DNA of 64,000 bases from Paenibacillus sp. V4I7 (GCF_030817275.1 NZ_JAUSZD010000002.1:868001-932000), one strand, 5' to 3'. Shown: positions 1 through 9,362, numbered from the stretch's first letter. Made by a program: numbers and translations. The notes: generated by a model from the letters alone, not told the origin.

Positions 1-1
1 G

Positions 2-70
2 ATGGGATTACAAAAATATGTTAGAAAATCCATTAGTTCACATATAGAGACGGGAAAAGATTTGAAATAA
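2..70 (+). CDS. 3' end of an upstream gene (partial)
   Basis: An open frame runs from the window edge to a TAA at 68-70 and gives 22 residues ending in a basic/polar tail (…HIETGKDLK). It lies 37 bases before the exonuclease gene on the same strand, so it is probably the C-terminus of the previous gene in an operon. Too little is visible to name it. The ATG at position 2 is probably internal rather than the true start. Confidence 0.4.
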   Translation: MGLQKYVRKSISSHIETGKDLK

Positions 71-107
71 CGGAGTTTATGTCAGGGATAGGGAGTGGTG
101 ATTCGAG

Positions 108-842
108 ATGAAAGACATGCGTACAGCTGGGCGAATGTGGCATTTGTACAAAATGGGTGGTCTTACACCAGCTCTTACGTCTATGTTTGATGTGCAAAGT
201 GCTCAGCAGATGGCTTTTATTCGCTCCATGTTAAAGGAACAAAGGAAAGATTCCCTTTTTGAGATACCGCTTCACTCGATGGAAATCGTTGTTTTTGATC
301 TGGAAACGACGGGCTTCTCTCCATATAACGGTGATGAAATTATTTCGTTCGGTGGCGTCTCTGTCATTGGCGGTGAAGTGCAAAGTAATCATACCTTCTA
401 TAGTATGGTAAATCCAAAGCGTAAGATTCCAGATGAGATTGTTGAGCTTACCGGCATTACGAACGAAATGGCTGCTGAAGCACCTGAATTAATAGGAGTG
501 TTAAGTGACTTCTTGGAGTTTGTTGGGCAAAGAATATTGGTTGCTCATGCAACAGGGCACGATAAAAACTTCTTGAATTCGGCCCTATGGCGCACGTCCA
601 AAGTGAGCTTATCACATCGTGTTCTCGATATCATGATGATCGCCAAATGGCTAATGCCAAAGAGGAAAAATTTGAGTTTAGACTCTCTGCTTCATGCTTA
701 TGATATTCCGGTAACGAATCGTCACCATGCGCTTGAGGATTCCCTTATGACTGCGCAGCTGTGGTCTAGATTCATGGAAGAAATAAAATCAAGGAATGTA
801 GATACCTTAGGTGATTTGTACGCCTTATTAAGCCATCACTGA
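108..842 (+). CDS. DEDDh-family 3'-5' exonuclease (DnaQ/PolC epsilon-like)
   Basis: The 244-residue protein carries all three exonuclease motifs of the DEDDh superfamily: ExoI FDLETTG (D64, E66), ExoII with D152 in AHATGHDKNF, and ExoIII HHALED (H206, D211). These residues coordinate two metal ions that hydrolyse 3'-terminal nucleotides of DNA or RNA. The first 55 residues precede the nuclease fold and contain no recognisable domain. There is no polymerase domain, so this is a stand-alone proofreading-like or repair exonuclease and not PolC. A GGGAGTGG ribosome site precedes the ATG. The stop overlaps the convergent JAMM gene by 7 bases. The family assignment is firm; the physiological substrate is unknown. 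Confidence 0.9.
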   Translation: MKDMRTAGRMWHLYKMGGLTPALTSMFDVQSAQQMAFIRSMLKEQRKDSLFEIPLHSMEIVVFDLETTGFSPYNGDEIISFGGVSVIGGEVQSNHTFYSMVNPKRKIPDEIVELTGITNEMAAEAPELIGVLSDFLEFVGQRILVAHATGHDKNFLNSALWRTSKVSLSHRVLDIMMIAKWLMPKRKNLSLDSLLHAYDIPVTNRHHALEDSLMTAQLWSRFMEEIKSRNVDTLGDLYALLSHH

Positions 843-892
843 CCGATGACAAACGCAAGTTTGTGATAAGAGGTCTGGGGGGCTTTTTTTAT
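829..892 (+). terminator. Possible terminator after the exonuclease gene
   Basis: GACC at the exonuclease stop pairs with GGTC about 30 bases later and encloses a small ACAAAC/GTTTGT hairpin. It is followed by GGGGGGCTTTTTTTATTT. The structure lies inside the 3' end of the opposing JAMM gene. It is less clean than the other terminators in the window. Confidence 0.45.
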
Positions 893-1270
893 TTGGTAAA
901 GCTGTAGTTCAGGGTGTTGCGGTTGCTGGAAGGATAAGATCCAATAGGTAGGAATCGAATGCCAGAGTGTTTGTAGATCCTGTTCCGAGGGGAGCGGAGG
1001 TGCCGTCGGATGCGAATGGAAAAGGCCAATTATAGGATTATTCCTGTCCATTAGATAAGGAAGCATGTCTGCAGGATCTATTTGGAAATGATTCAGTGGG
1101 TTACTTGCGCTATTCCGTAAAGGAATGAAGGTGCGAGCTTGCAGTTCCGCATTCTTCTCATGGGATTGTCCGCCGAGAATGAAGCCGCATGCTTCTTCAG
1201 GAAGGCGTTGCAAGCTGTGGATGATAAGATCTTCGTATAGTACTTCATTTATATGGACAATCACCCTCAA
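836..1270 (-). CDS. JAMM/MPN+ metallopeptidase (M67 type)
   Basis: The protein has the zinc-binding JAMM signature HSH-x7-S-x2-D (HSHP…PSEQD) with the expected upstream glutamate in the EEACGFI segment, so it should be a catalytic MPN+ metalloprotease. Bacterial members cleave C-terminal extensions from ubiquitin-like sulfur carriers (as in cysteine biosynthesis) or other isopeptide-like bonds. No partner carrier gene is visible nearby. The longer frame begins at 1288, but its AGGAGG lies inside the first codons, so TTG at 1270 (6 bases after AGGAGG, 144 residues) is the likely start; GTG at 1264 is an alternative. It follows the MFS gene by about 45 bases on the same strand and may be co-transcribed. 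Confidence 0.85.
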   Translation of the reverse strand: MRVIVHINEVLYEDLIIHSLQRLPEEACGFILGGQSHEKNAELQARTFIPLRNSASNPLNHFQIDPADMLPYLMDRNNPIIGLFHSHPTAPPLPSEQDLQTLWHSIPTYWILSFQQPQHPELQLYQIKKAPQTSYHKLAFVIGQ

Positions 1271-1315
1271 TCCGCCCCTCCTAATCAATGTGCATGTTAG
1301 AATGAGGTTAGTATA

Positions 1316-2620
1316 TCATGCTTTTTTAGTCATTTCCCCTTTAGGTTTAATAAAGAAGAACACGAGTGCAAGCATAAGAAGTGCCAAGGAAGACACAGTG
1401 ATGAATATGGCTTGGTCCGAAATGTTCATGAGCCATCCGAAAAGTGGTGGACCGCAAGCTACACCAATGAATCGGAGACTATTGTATAACGAGGTTATCA
1501 TTCCGCGCTGTTCACGCTCTACAGATCCGGTAATCAGTGTATTTAAGCAAGGCAACAGCAGACCAGTGCCTATTCCACTTAGTGTAAGTAAACCGATGAA
1601 TATGTAGAGATTGGTATTTAGGAAGATAGCTAATGCTAGCGAAACGGTCATCATGATGAGCCCGATGTTCATTAACCAGCGCATCAATTTGACGTTCTCT
1701 TTGATTTTGGCACCGGTGGTATAGGAGGTAATGACCATACCAAGCAAAGGAATCGCGAGAATAAGTCCCTTGCGAACGCCTTCGATGCTATATGGTTCTT
1801 CTTCCAATATTTGAGACAAGTAGAAAAGGACACCGAACAGAATGAATAACGAAATGGAGCCAGCGAAAAACGCAGGGATGAGCCAGCGACCTTTTTCCCG
1901 AAAAATGCCTCGAATTTGCTTCAAGTAAGCCTTAAGAGGTTCCGCTTCCTTTTCTTTAGGAGGTTCCTTAATCATAAAGATAACTGCGAGCAGTGCCAAC
2001 ACACAGAAGATAGGGAAAGCAAAAAATGGTGCAAACCAAACGATCAAAGCTAATAAAGAACCTAATATCGGGCTTACGACTTTACCAGCTCCATTAGAAG
2101 CCTCTATGAGCCCAAGCGCTTTACTCGCGGTCCCGCCTTTATACAAATCTCCTACAAGCGCCATCGCGATAGGGGCTGTCCCAGCTGCTCCTAAGCCTTG
2201 TATAGCTCGTGCTGTTATCAGGATAGGATAGGAGTTCCAAACAGCTCCAAGGCCTGCTAGAACGCCAGCAGAGCCGTAAACAATAAGTGAAGGGACGATA
2301 ACAGCTTTGCGTGTAAAGCGGTCTGATAAATAACCCGATACAGGAATGATAAGACCGGCTGTAATGGAGAACAAGGTGATGACGAGAGAGCTCTGGAAGC
2401 GCGAGATGCCCATCCTTTCCTGCATATCAGGTAGAATGGGGACTAGCATCGAATTACCTAGCACAAGAACTAAGGGAATCGTTGCTATTGCGATGTATTC
2501 CCAAATGTGGCCTTTTTTGTTTTTAGATTTGTTTTTAGTGTTGTTTTTAGTGTTGTTTTCAGACTTGTCTTCAAATATGTTTTCCGAATTTTTTTTGCCA
2601 TTGGCTTCTTTTGTATGCAT
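1316..2620 (-). CDS. MFS multidrug-type efflux transporter
   Basis: A 434-residue protein with about 12 hydrophobic segments and the MFS motif A between helices 2 and 3 (GYLSDRFTRKA). It resembles drug:proton antiporters of the inner membrane; the substrate is not evident. The first 35 residues are a hydrophilic Asn/Lys/Thr/Ser/Glu-rich tail encoded by an imperfect 12-bp tandem repeat, which is unusual for the family. Transport should be driven by the proton gradient. The JAMM gene lies just downstream. The start ATG has a weak upstream GAAAGGA site. Confidence 0.82.
   Translation of the reverse strand: MHTKEANGKKNSENIFEDKSENNTKNNTKNKSKNKKGHIWEYIAIATIPLVLVLGNSMLVPILPDMQERMGISRFQSSLVITLFSITAGLIIPVSGYLSDRFTRKAVIVPSLIVYGSAGVLAGLGAVWNSYPILITARAIQGLGAAGTAPIAMALVGDLYKGGTASKALGLIEASNGAGKVVSPILGSLLALIVWFAPFFAFPIFCVLALLAVIFMIKEPPKEKEAEPLKAYLKQIRGIFREKGRWLIPAFFAGSISLFILFGVLFYLSQILEEEPYSIEGVRKGLILAIPLLGMVITSYTTGAKIKENVKLMRWLMNIGLIMMTVSLALAIFLNTNLYIFIGLLTLSGIGTGLLLPCLNTLITGSVEREQRGMITSLYNSLRFIGVACGPPLFGWLMNISDQAIFITVSSLALLMLALVFFFIKPKGEMTKKA
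2519..2578 (-). repeat. 12-bp imperfect tandem repeat in the MFS gene
   Basis: Five consecutive 12-base units of the form GTTTTTAGTGTT (plus-strand reading) run end to end; the second and third are identical. On the coding strand they give a four-residue repeat rich in Lys, Asn and Thr at the cytoplasmic N-terminus of the transporter. Copy-number change would stay in frame. Confidence 0.85.
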
Positions 2621-2756
2621 GATAATGTGAGTCCTTTCAGAACATAATGTATGTTTACTTTTCCCATAATAGTTGAAAGCATACTTTGGATTTTCATTGA
2701 TGTTGGAATTTACGCGGAATTGGAGATAATATAGACAGAGTGGAGGTGGATATGCA

Positions 2757-3290
2757 TTGAAAAAGAATATGTTTGTGATAGCCCTGGTGGTTATATTAGC
2801 AGGATTTGCTATTTATCAAAACGCTCAGCGTCAGAATAAAGAGACGCTTATGCCTACTGAGCAAGCGCCAAAAGTGAATTTCTTGGCCCCCTCGTTTACG
2901 TTGAAAGGGCTTGATGGGAAAGACTACACGATTGGCGGAGCGCGTGAGAAGCCTTTGTTCGTTAATTTCTGGGCTTCATGGTGCGGTCCATGTGAGGAAG
3001 AGGCGCCGGATTTGGTAAATGTGTATAACAAATATCAAGGGCAGTTTGATCTCTATGCGGTCAATGTGACACCCGGCGATAAAATGGAGAACATTACGAA
3101 GTTTGTGGAAACCTACAAATTTCCATTCCCGGTGTTAATAGATAAGCAAGGAACGAATGCGGATGCCTATCGAGTGGTTGCGATACCAACCAGTTTTTTA
3201 ATCGATAAAAATGGGGTCATTCGCGAGGTCGTTCATGTACTTTCTCCTAAAGATTTGGACAAGAAAATTGCAGGTCTCATTAAAGAATAA
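2757..3290 (+). CDS. Membrane-anchored thiol-disulfide oxidoreductase (ResA/TlpA-like)
   Basis: A 177-residue protein with an N-terminal membrane anchor (about residues 4-21) and a thioredoxin fold of the AhpC/TSA-Redoxin subtype. The active site WASWCGPC puts the redox cysteines at C76 and C79, and a cis-proline motif (VAIPTSF) follows. ResA/TlpA proteins act outside the membrane, reducing apocytochrome c heme-binding cysteines or other extracytoplasmic disulfides. No cytochrome biogenesis genes adjoin it, so the target is open. Start is TTG at 2757 behind GGAGGTGG. Convergent with cimA across a shared terminator. Confidence 0.87.
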   Translation: MKKNMFVIALVVILAGFAIYQNAQRQNKETLMPTEQAPKVNFLAPSFTLKGLDGKDYTIGGAREKPLFVNFWASWCGPCEEEAPDLVNVYNKYQGQFDLYAVNVTPGDKMENITKFVETYKFPFPVLIDKQGTNADAYRVVAIPTSFLIDKNGVIREVVHVLSPKDLDKKIAGLIKE

Positions 3291-3341
3291 AAAAAGCTGC
3301 AAGAGAGCGCCGATTGTTGGCTTACTCTTTGCAGCTTTTCT
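3290..3341. terminator. Bidirectional intrinsic terminator
   Basis: AAAAGCTGCAA pairs with TTGCAGCTTTT around a 25-30 base loop, with A/T tracts on both sides. It sits between the convergent ResA-like gene and citramalate synthase gene and can serve both. Confidence 0.8.
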
Positions 3342-3366
3342 TGTATGTTCTTTTAGAGATAAATCA

Positions 3367-4986
3367 TTAATGATTTACTAAACCTAGGCGCTCTTGTTGG
3401 TCTATATTTACCGGCTCTACGCGTTTTCTTCCGATTAGTGCATAGCGTAAACTATCTACAAGTGCATACCAGCTAGCTTCAATGATGTTACTAGATACAC
3501 CAAGCGTGTTCCACGTTGTGTTGAAGTCAGTTGATTCCATTAGAACCCGAACCTTACCGGCAGTAGCACCTTTGACATCAAGGACACGTACTTTATAGTC
3601 GGAGAGATGGACGTTCTTAATATCGGGGTAATATTGGATCAGCGCTTTACGTAAGGCATTGTCAAGAGCATTTACAGGACCGTTGCCTTCAGCCGCGGTA
3701 TAGATCGTTTCCCCATGAACCTTCACTTTAACGATGGCTTCGGAAACGACCGATTGATTAGCGGATTTCTCAACAAGCATTTTGAACGATTCTAATGTGA
3801 AAATCTCTTCCAGGCCTTCGAATGCTTCACGCAGCAAAAGCTCAAGTGTGGCATCGGCTCCTTCGAATTGATAGCCTTGATGCTCGAGATCTTTAATTTT
3901 CTCAATGACTTCTTTGGTTTTCTGATGTTCTTTATTAAAGTCTAGATTCAGTTCTTGGGCTTTCACAAGCACATTGCTTTGCCCTGCAAGCTCTGAAACA
4001 AGTACACGTTGTTTATTGCCGACGAGTTCAGGCTTCGTATGCTCATACGTACTAGCATCTTTGAGAATGGCTGAAACGTGAATACCGCCTTTGTGCGCAA
4101 ATGCAGCATTCCCAACATAAGGCTGATTAACAGGCATATGCATGTTGGCGATTTCGCTAATGTATCTCGAAACAGGCGTTAATGATTTCAGTTGCTCCTC
4201 GGAAATAACCGAATAGCCAAGCTTCAACTGAAGGTTAGGGATAATGGAGCTAAGATTAGCATTACCGCAGCGTTCTCCATAGCCATTGATGGTTCCTTGA
4301 ACTTGTCTTGCTCCTGCTTGTACAGCAGCAAGGCTGTTTGCCACACCTAATTCACAATCATTATGAGCATGAATGCCAACGGGAGTGGTGACATTCTGTT
4401 TAACGGTAGTGACAATAGAGGTAATTTCGCCAGGTAAAGAGCCGCCGTTGGTGTCACAAAGGACTATCCAATCAGCTCCAGCGTCCTGTGCTTTTTTGAT
4501 TGTTTGCAAGGCGTACTCGGGATTATTCTTGTAACCGTCGAAGAAATGTTCTGCATCATAGATGACTTCAAGTCCGCAGCTTTTTAAATAAAGAACGGAG
4601 TCATAAATCATAGCAAGGTTTTCTTCAAGTGTAGTTTGAATAGCTGTTGTGACATGGAAGTCCCAGGACTTACCAAAGATGGTTGCTACATGAGCGCCTG
4701 ACTCCACGAGTCTGTTTAGATTAATGTCATCCGCAGCGATGGAATCCTTACGACGTGTGCTTCCGAATGCAGTAATCTTCGCATTCGTGAACTTCATGTC
4801 ACGAGCACGCTCAAAGAATTCAATATCTTTGCTGTTGCTGCCAGGCCATCCGCCTTCAATATAATGAACCCCAAGCTCATCGAGCTTGCGGGCAATTTTA
4901 ATTTTATCCTCGACGGATAAGCTGATGCCTTCTCCTTGCGTTCCGTCTCGTAGTGTGGTGTCGAAGATTTTGACTGATGTTGGCAT
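3367..4986 (-). CDS. cimA: (R)-citramalate synthase
   Basis: A 539-residue HMGL-like/DRE-TIM enzyme. The N-terminus has FDTTLRDGTQGEG, and the HAHND metal-binding motif appears near residue 210. The C-terminal 130 residues match the LeuA-type allosteric dimerisation domain. The length, the GGWPGSN motif and the overall pattern fit the CimA branch better than isopropylmalate or homocitrate synthase. The reaction is acetyl-CoA plus pyruvate to citramalate, the threonine-independent entry to isoleucine synthesis. A longer frame starts at 5001, but GGAGG lies inside it, so ATG 4986 is the start. No T-box was seen upstream. It stands alone, away from ilv/leu genes in this window. Confidence 0.92.
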   Translation of the reverse strand: MPTSVKIFDTTLRDGTQGEGISLSVEDKIKIARKLDELGVHYIEGGWPGSNSKDIEFFERARDMKFTNAKITAFGSTRRKDSIAADDINLNRLVESGAHVATIFGKSWDFHVTTAIQTTLEENLAMIYDSVLYLKSCGLEVIYDAEHFFDGYKNNPEYALQTIKKAQDAGADWIVLCDTNGGSLPGEITSIVTTVKQNVTTPVGIHAHNDCELGVANSLAAVQAGARQVQGTINGYGERCGNANLSSIIPNLQLKLGYSVISEEQLKSLTPVSRYISEIANMHMPVNQPYVGNAAFAHKGGIHVSAILKDASTYEHTKPELVGNKQRVLVSELAGQSNVLVKAQELNLDFNKEHQKTKEVIEKIKDLEHQGYQFEGADATLELLLREAFEGLEEIFTLESFKMLVEKSANQSVVSEAIVKVKVHGETIYTAAEGNGPVNALDNALRKALIQYYPDIKNVHLSDYKVRVLDVKGATAGKVRVLMESTDFNTTWNTLGVSSNIIEASWYALVDSLRYALIGRKRVEPVNIDQQERLGLVNH

Positions 4987-5200
4987 AGGTTCCTCCTTCA
5001 AAAGCTAGCAAAGTGACTTCGGTGCTTGATGTGTAGGTGCTTGTGCTTGCTTTAAAGCGCTAATGTATAATTTACGATTATACCATAAGAGTATGGGTAA
5101 AGACATCATAACGCAAAAATACGTTTGCTTGAAAGAATAATTTTTTGTATGCTGAAAATGGCTCTAATAGTAGGTCGTTTATCAATGGGAGGGAATATAA

Positions 5201-6502
5201 ATGGTGACAACTCAGCATCATTATCCCAAGCAAGGTAGAGTCATTTTGCATATAGATATGAATGCCTTCTACTGCTCTGTTCATGAGGCTGTTGAGCCTG
5301 ATTTATATAAAGGAAAGCCTCTGGCTGTTGCTGGTAGTGTTGAGCTTCGTAAAGGGATTATTGTTACTTCATCCTATGCTGCGCGCGCTGTAGGGATCAA
5401 GACAGGCATGCAAGTTAGGCAGGCGCTGAAGTTGTGTCCAGATTTGATACTGATAAGACCTGATTTCGAACTGTATCGAAGTTTCTCAAGACGGTTTATG
5501 CAGATTGCTTATAGCTATTCGCCTATGGTGGAATCCATGTCAATCGATGAGTGTTTCGTCGATATAACAGGGTCCAAACAATTTGGAACCCCACTTGAGA
5601 TTGCGAATAACATTCAACAGAAGATCATGCAGGAATTGAAGCTGCCTTGTTCGATTGGCGTTGCTCCCAATAAGCTGCTTGCCAAGATGGGCTCCGATAT
5701 GAAGAAACCGAATGGGATATCTGTGCTGCGTCTGCGGGATGTTCCCTCTGTATTGTGGGACAAACCGTGTAACTATTTATATGGGATTGGCAAAAAGACG
5801 GCGGATAAGCTGACTAGACTTGGCATCCATACGTTAGGTCAGCTAGCGGTAGGGGACGAGGTGCTGCTTAGTAAGCACTTTGGCATCTTAGGTGCACATC
5901 TGAAGCGTTCGGCTAATGGGATTGACCATTCACTTGTAAACCCCGAACAAGAACAGAGCAAGTCAATTGGGCATACTACGACGCTGCCGCAGGATTTTAC
6001 TGATACCAAAGAAATTCACCGAGTATTCTTAAATCTGGCGGATCAAGTAGCTAGAAGACTTCGCAAGCAGGAGCTAATGGCATCCACGATCCAAATTACG
6101 ATTCGTGATCCGGAGATGAGGACGATTACACGATCCGTCACCTTGCCTACGCCAACCGAACATATGGACGATATTTATCGAACATCCTGTCAGTTATATG
6201 ATCATCAATGGGAGGAAGGTAACCCTGTTCGGCTGCTTGGGATTACGCTGCAAAATTTAACGATGAAGGAAGAAACGTTCGTTCAGTTGGATCTATTCGA
6301 TTATGAAAAGCAGCCCAAACGAGAAAATTTGAACCGCATTATGGACGGGCTTCGTGATAAATTCGGGGAAAATGCGATTCTAACCGCGGGGATGATGGGC
6401 GACAATCCTGCAACGTTGATTAGAAATCATAAAGCGAGAGGGACATCCCTGCAAATGGACCATTTGAGGAACAATCCCCTTCACAAAGAAGAGGAGAAGT
6501 GA
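5201..6502 (+). CDS. dinB: DNA polymerase IV (Y family)
   Basis: A 433-residue Y-family polymerase. The palm carries the metal ligands (HIDMNAF with D19, and SIDECFVDIT about residue 117), followed by the GIGKKTADKL helix-hairpin-helix and the little-finger domain. Near the C-terminus QLDLF is a canonical beta-clamp binding motif. It performs error-prone translesion synthesis. The start ATG follows GGGAGGG. mobB begins 6 bases after the stop, so the two are probably co-transcribed although functionally unrelated. No clear LexA box was found upstream. Confidence 0.95.
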   Translation: MVTTQHHYPKQGRVILHIDMNAFYCSVHEAVEPDLYKGKPLAVAGSVELRKGIIVTSSYAARAVGIKTGMQVRQALKLCPDLILIRPDFELYRSFSRRFMQIAYSYSPMVESMSIDECFVDITGSKQFGTPLEIANNIQQKIMQELKLPCSIGVAPNKLLAKMGSDMKKPNGISVLRLRDVPSVLWDKPCNYLYGIGKKTADKLTRLGIHTLGQLAVGDEVLLSKHFGILGAHLKRSANGIDHSLVNPEQEQSKSIGHTTTLPQDFTDTKEIHRVFLNLADQVARRLRKQELMASTIQITIRDPEMRTITRSVTLPTPTEHMDDIYRTSCQLYDHQWEEGNPVRLLGITLQNLTMKEETFVQLDLFDYEKQPKRENLNRIMDGLRDKFGENAILTAGMMGDNPATLIRNHKARGTSLQMDHLRNNPLHKEEEK

Positions 6503-6508
6503 TGAAAA

Positions 6509-7009
6509 ATGGCACATTGTATTGGCTTTGCCGGCTATTCGGACAGTGGAAAAACAACGTTAGTGGCCAAGCTAATCTTGGAAATGAAGCAGCGCGGCTA
6601 TCGGATAGCCGTAATGAAACATGATGCGCATGGACATTATAAAGAAGCCGCAGGGACGGACTCCACGACTTTTGTAGAGTCGGGTGCAGAAGCAGTTGTA
6701 ACTCTATCTCCAGATGGGATTCATGTGTTCGAGAAGAAGCGAAATCCAAGTCTAGAAGAACAGTTAAGTGCTTATGCACATCTAGACTATGTTTTTATCG
6801 AAGGCTTCAAGAAGGAAAAGCATCCAAAGATTGCCGTTTTTCGTACAATAGAGCAAAGTGAAATAATTCAAGCTCTTGAGCCTGAGCCCATAGCTATTGC
6901 AACAGATATGGACGATTTCAACTTTCAATTATCTGCTTTTCCTTCCTTCGATTTGAACAATATCCCTGGTATGGCTGACTTTATTGAACGATATTTTGGG
7001 AGCAAATAA
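6509..7009 (+). CDS. mobB: Molybdopterin-guanine dinucleotide biosynthesis adaptor MobB
   Basis: A 166-residue P-loop GTPase with Walker A GYSDSGKTT at residues 9-17 and the family-typical MKHDAHGH and FIEGFK segments. MobB binds GTP and assists MobA in converting molybdopterin to the guanine dinucleotide form. No other molybdenum cofactor gene is nearby. It is preceded by GAGGAG at the end of dinB and is probably translated from the same message. Confidence 0.9.
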   Translation: MAHCIGFAGYSDSGKTTLVAKLILEMKQRGYRIAVMKHDAHGHYKEAAGTDSTTFVESGAEAVVTLSPDGIHVFEKKRNPSLEEQLSAYAHLDYVFIEGFKKEKHPKIAVFRTIEQSEIIQALEPEPIAIATDMDDFNFQLSAFPSFDLNNIPGMADFIERYFGSK

Positions 7010-7018
7010 TTTTAAGGT

Positions 7019-7047
7019 TTGAACTTTGTCCGTATTTATATTATATT
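7019..7047 (+). promoter_or_regulatory. Sigma-A-like promoter for ferredoxin
   Basis: TTGAAC at 7019-7024 and TATATT at 7042-7047 are separated by 17 bases. The site lies in the gap between mobB and the ferredoxin gene. Confidence 0.6.
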
Positions 7048-7062
7048 TTACATTGAGGATAA

Positions 7063-7317
<255 letters not shown>

Positions 7318-7360
7318 TCAGTATAAAACATAATTTTGTGAAGTGATTCGCAGAATGTCG

Positions 7361-7400
7361 AAAGAGCTCAGTTCCTGCAAAGGAATTGAGCTCTTTTTTT
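7361..7400 (+). terminator. Intrinsic terminator after ferredoxin
   Basis: AAAGAGCTCAGTTCC pairs with GGAATTGAGCTCTTT (one G-T pair) around a TGCAAA loop and runs into a T-tract. Confidence 0.92.
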
Positions 7401-7487
7401 GATAAAAATTGTATTTACTTGTAACTATTTATTGCCATTTTCTACTTGCCATCTTACAATGAATCTAGTAAACATGGGGAGGATCTT

Positions 7488-9335
7488 ATGGGTAAGAAGA
7501 AATGGATTCAGACTTTAGCAGTAGGACTTGTGTTGATGTTATTTTCGACATATTTCTACACCGTTAACTCTAGCGGCTTGTTTTATTTTGTTGAGGGTCC
7601 CCTCCAAGATGTTTTGCGGAAAGCTAAATCTGTGGATGAACGTCAGCCAGAGGATCGCATCAAAATTATTAAGATTGATGAGAAATCACTTAAAGCAATT
7701 GGGAAATTTCCGTGGGATCGATCTACCTATGCGCAATTGATAGAAAAGCTAGAGCAGTCAGGCGCAGCAGCAATTGGTATCGACGTCGTGTTAGCTGAAC
7801 CTTCGAAAAACCCCGCTGACGATAAAGCATTGGCTGATGTTTTGGCCAAGTATCAAAATGTTATCGTGCCCGTCCAAATTAACTATCCCTCCAAGCAAAA
7901 GCAAGCAGGCGATCTTGTGCCTGAGAAAATAGACTACCCCACTCCAACACTAACAACCAGTAGACAGCAAATGGCACATATTAATGTGTTTGTCGATAAG
8001 GATGGTAAGGCTCGGAAGCTGCCAGTTGGGCTGCCGGATGAGAATGGAGCATACATACCTGCGTTCAGCGTTGCGCTCGCCAATCTAGTTTTGGATGATA
8101 AGGACAAAGTGAAGCGAGATGAAGCAACTGGACAATGGAAGCGCGGCAATAAAGTAATGCCAACAAACGAAAGAAATCAAGTTACGACTGAATTTTTCAC
8201 ACTGCCAAGGCAGAAAGTAGATGCAACAACAGGCTATGAATCACTATCTTTCATTGATGTAATTAATAGTAAAAATCCTTTACCATTGCAAGGCAGTATA
8301 GTTCTGGTAGGGCCTTTCGTCACGGCCATGCAGGATGAATACCCAACACCGATCAGCTCTGTTAAGATGTTTGGAATCGAAATACATGCGAATATGATTC
8401 AAACTTTATTAGAAAGCAAGTTTTATAAAGATACAAGTAAGCCTTTTGGCGTAAGTATTATCTTGCTTATTTCTTTGCTTGCCATTTTCTTATTTCATAG
8501 ATATAAAGGCAAAACTGCTCTAATTATTTTTCTGGGAATGTTCGTGATCTATGGTGGCGTATGGTTAACCTTCTACATTGCGGGATCAACCTTCGCACCT
8601 CTTGTATACCCGCAATTTGCTTTAGTTACGATCTACATTTGGTCGTTGGTGAGTCATTACCTGGAAGAGCGGAAGGAGCGCAACCGTGTAACCGGTATCT
8701 TCGGAAGGTTCGTTTCCAAAACGGTTGTAGACGAGCTGCTGCAGTCAGGCGAAGATGTTAAGCTTGGCGGCAGTCGTAAAGATATCTCGCTTATTTTCGT
8801 TGATATTCGCGGGTTTACCCCTATGTCGGAACGACTAGAGCCAGAGCAAGTTATTCAAGTGTTGAATGAGTATCTGGATGTATGTACGAAAGCTATTTTC
8901 AAATTTAATGGGACGCTTGACAAATTTATTGGTGATGGTGTCATGGCGATGTTCGGCGCTCCGATTGAATATGACAATCACCCGGAGATGGCTGTGCGAG
9001 CAGCTATTGAGATGAAGTCGCAGGCTACTGTTCTTGAGCAGAGGTTGATTGAAAAGTATGGCATCGGAGTGAAGTTCGGTCTAGGTATTAACAGCGGACC
9101 TGCGGTTGTTGGAAACATTGGTTCTGAAGACCTAAGGCTCGATTATACGGCTATAGGAGATACGGTCAACTTGTCAGCTAGATTAGAAGCGAACGCGAAA
9201 CCAGGTCAAATTCTAATCAGTGAACAGACCTACGCGAGGGTCAAAGACCTTTTTGAGATAGAATCCATCGGTGAAATTAAGGTAAAAGGAAAAGAAAAGC
9301 CCGTGGCTGTTTATGAAGTTATCGGGAATCTCTAA
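7488..9335 (+). CDS. CHASE2-domain membrane receptor with class III adenylate/guanylate cyclase
   Basis: A 615-residue receptor. Order: one N-terminal membrane helix, an extracellular CHASE2 sensor (about residues 35-310), three transmembrane helices (about 320-390), then a class III cyclase domain (about 430-610). The cyclase keeps both metal-binding aspartates (FVDIRGFT and KFIGDGVMAMFGAP). It also has the lysine of KFIGD and the DYTAIGDTVN motif typical of ATP-specific enzymes, so cAMP is the likely product. Such cyclases are uncommon in Firmicutes. The first in-frame TTG is at 7446, but GGGGAGG just before ATG 7488 fixes the start. Two co-directional envelope-protein genes follow at 27 and 19 bases. 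The activating ligand is unknown. Confidence 0.9.
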   Translation: MGKKKWIQTLAVGLVLMLFSTYFYTVNSSGLFYFVEGPLQDVLRKAKSVDERQPEDRIKIIKIDEKSLKAIGKFPWDRSTYAQLIEKLEQSGAAAIGIDVVLAEPSKNPADDKALADVLAKYQNVIVPVQINYPSKQKQAGDLVPEKIDYPTPTLTTSRQQMAHINVFVDKDGKARKLPVGLPDENGAYIPAFSVALANLVLDDKDKVKRDEATGQWKRGNKVMPTNERNQVTTEFFTLPRQKVDATTGYESLSFIDVINSKNPLPLQGSIVLVGPFVTAMQDEYPTPISSVKMFGIEIHANMIQTLLESKFYKDTSKPFGVSIILLISLLAIFLFHRYKGKTALIIFLGMFVIYGGVWLTFYIAGSTFAPLVYPQFALVTIYIWSLVSHYLEERKERNRVTGIFGRFVSKTVVDELLQSGEDVKLGGSRKDISLIFVDIRGFTPMSERLEPEQVIQVLNEYLDVCTKAIFKFNGTLDKFIGDGVMAMFGAPIEYDNHPEMAVRAAIEMKSQATVLEQRLIEKYGIGVKFGLGINSGPAVVGNIGSEDLRLDYTAIGDTVNLSARLEANAKPGQILISEQTYARVKDLFEIESIGEIKVKGKEKPVAVYEVIGNL

Positions 9336-9362
9336 TAAATGAATGCTGGGGAGGAATTTGGT

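Noticed and set aside
1125-1607. Plus-strand frame of 160 codons over JAMM and MFS genes
   Set aside because: Covered by two well-supported minus-strand genes and has no ribosome site or family features.
5100-5200. LexA box before dinB
   Set aside because: Only a weak GCAAA-N6-TTTGC repeat was found, not the CGAACNNNNGTTCG-type SOS box.
4987-5200. T-box leader before citramalate synthase
   Set aside because: Too short and no T-box sequence or terminator-antiterminator pair seen.
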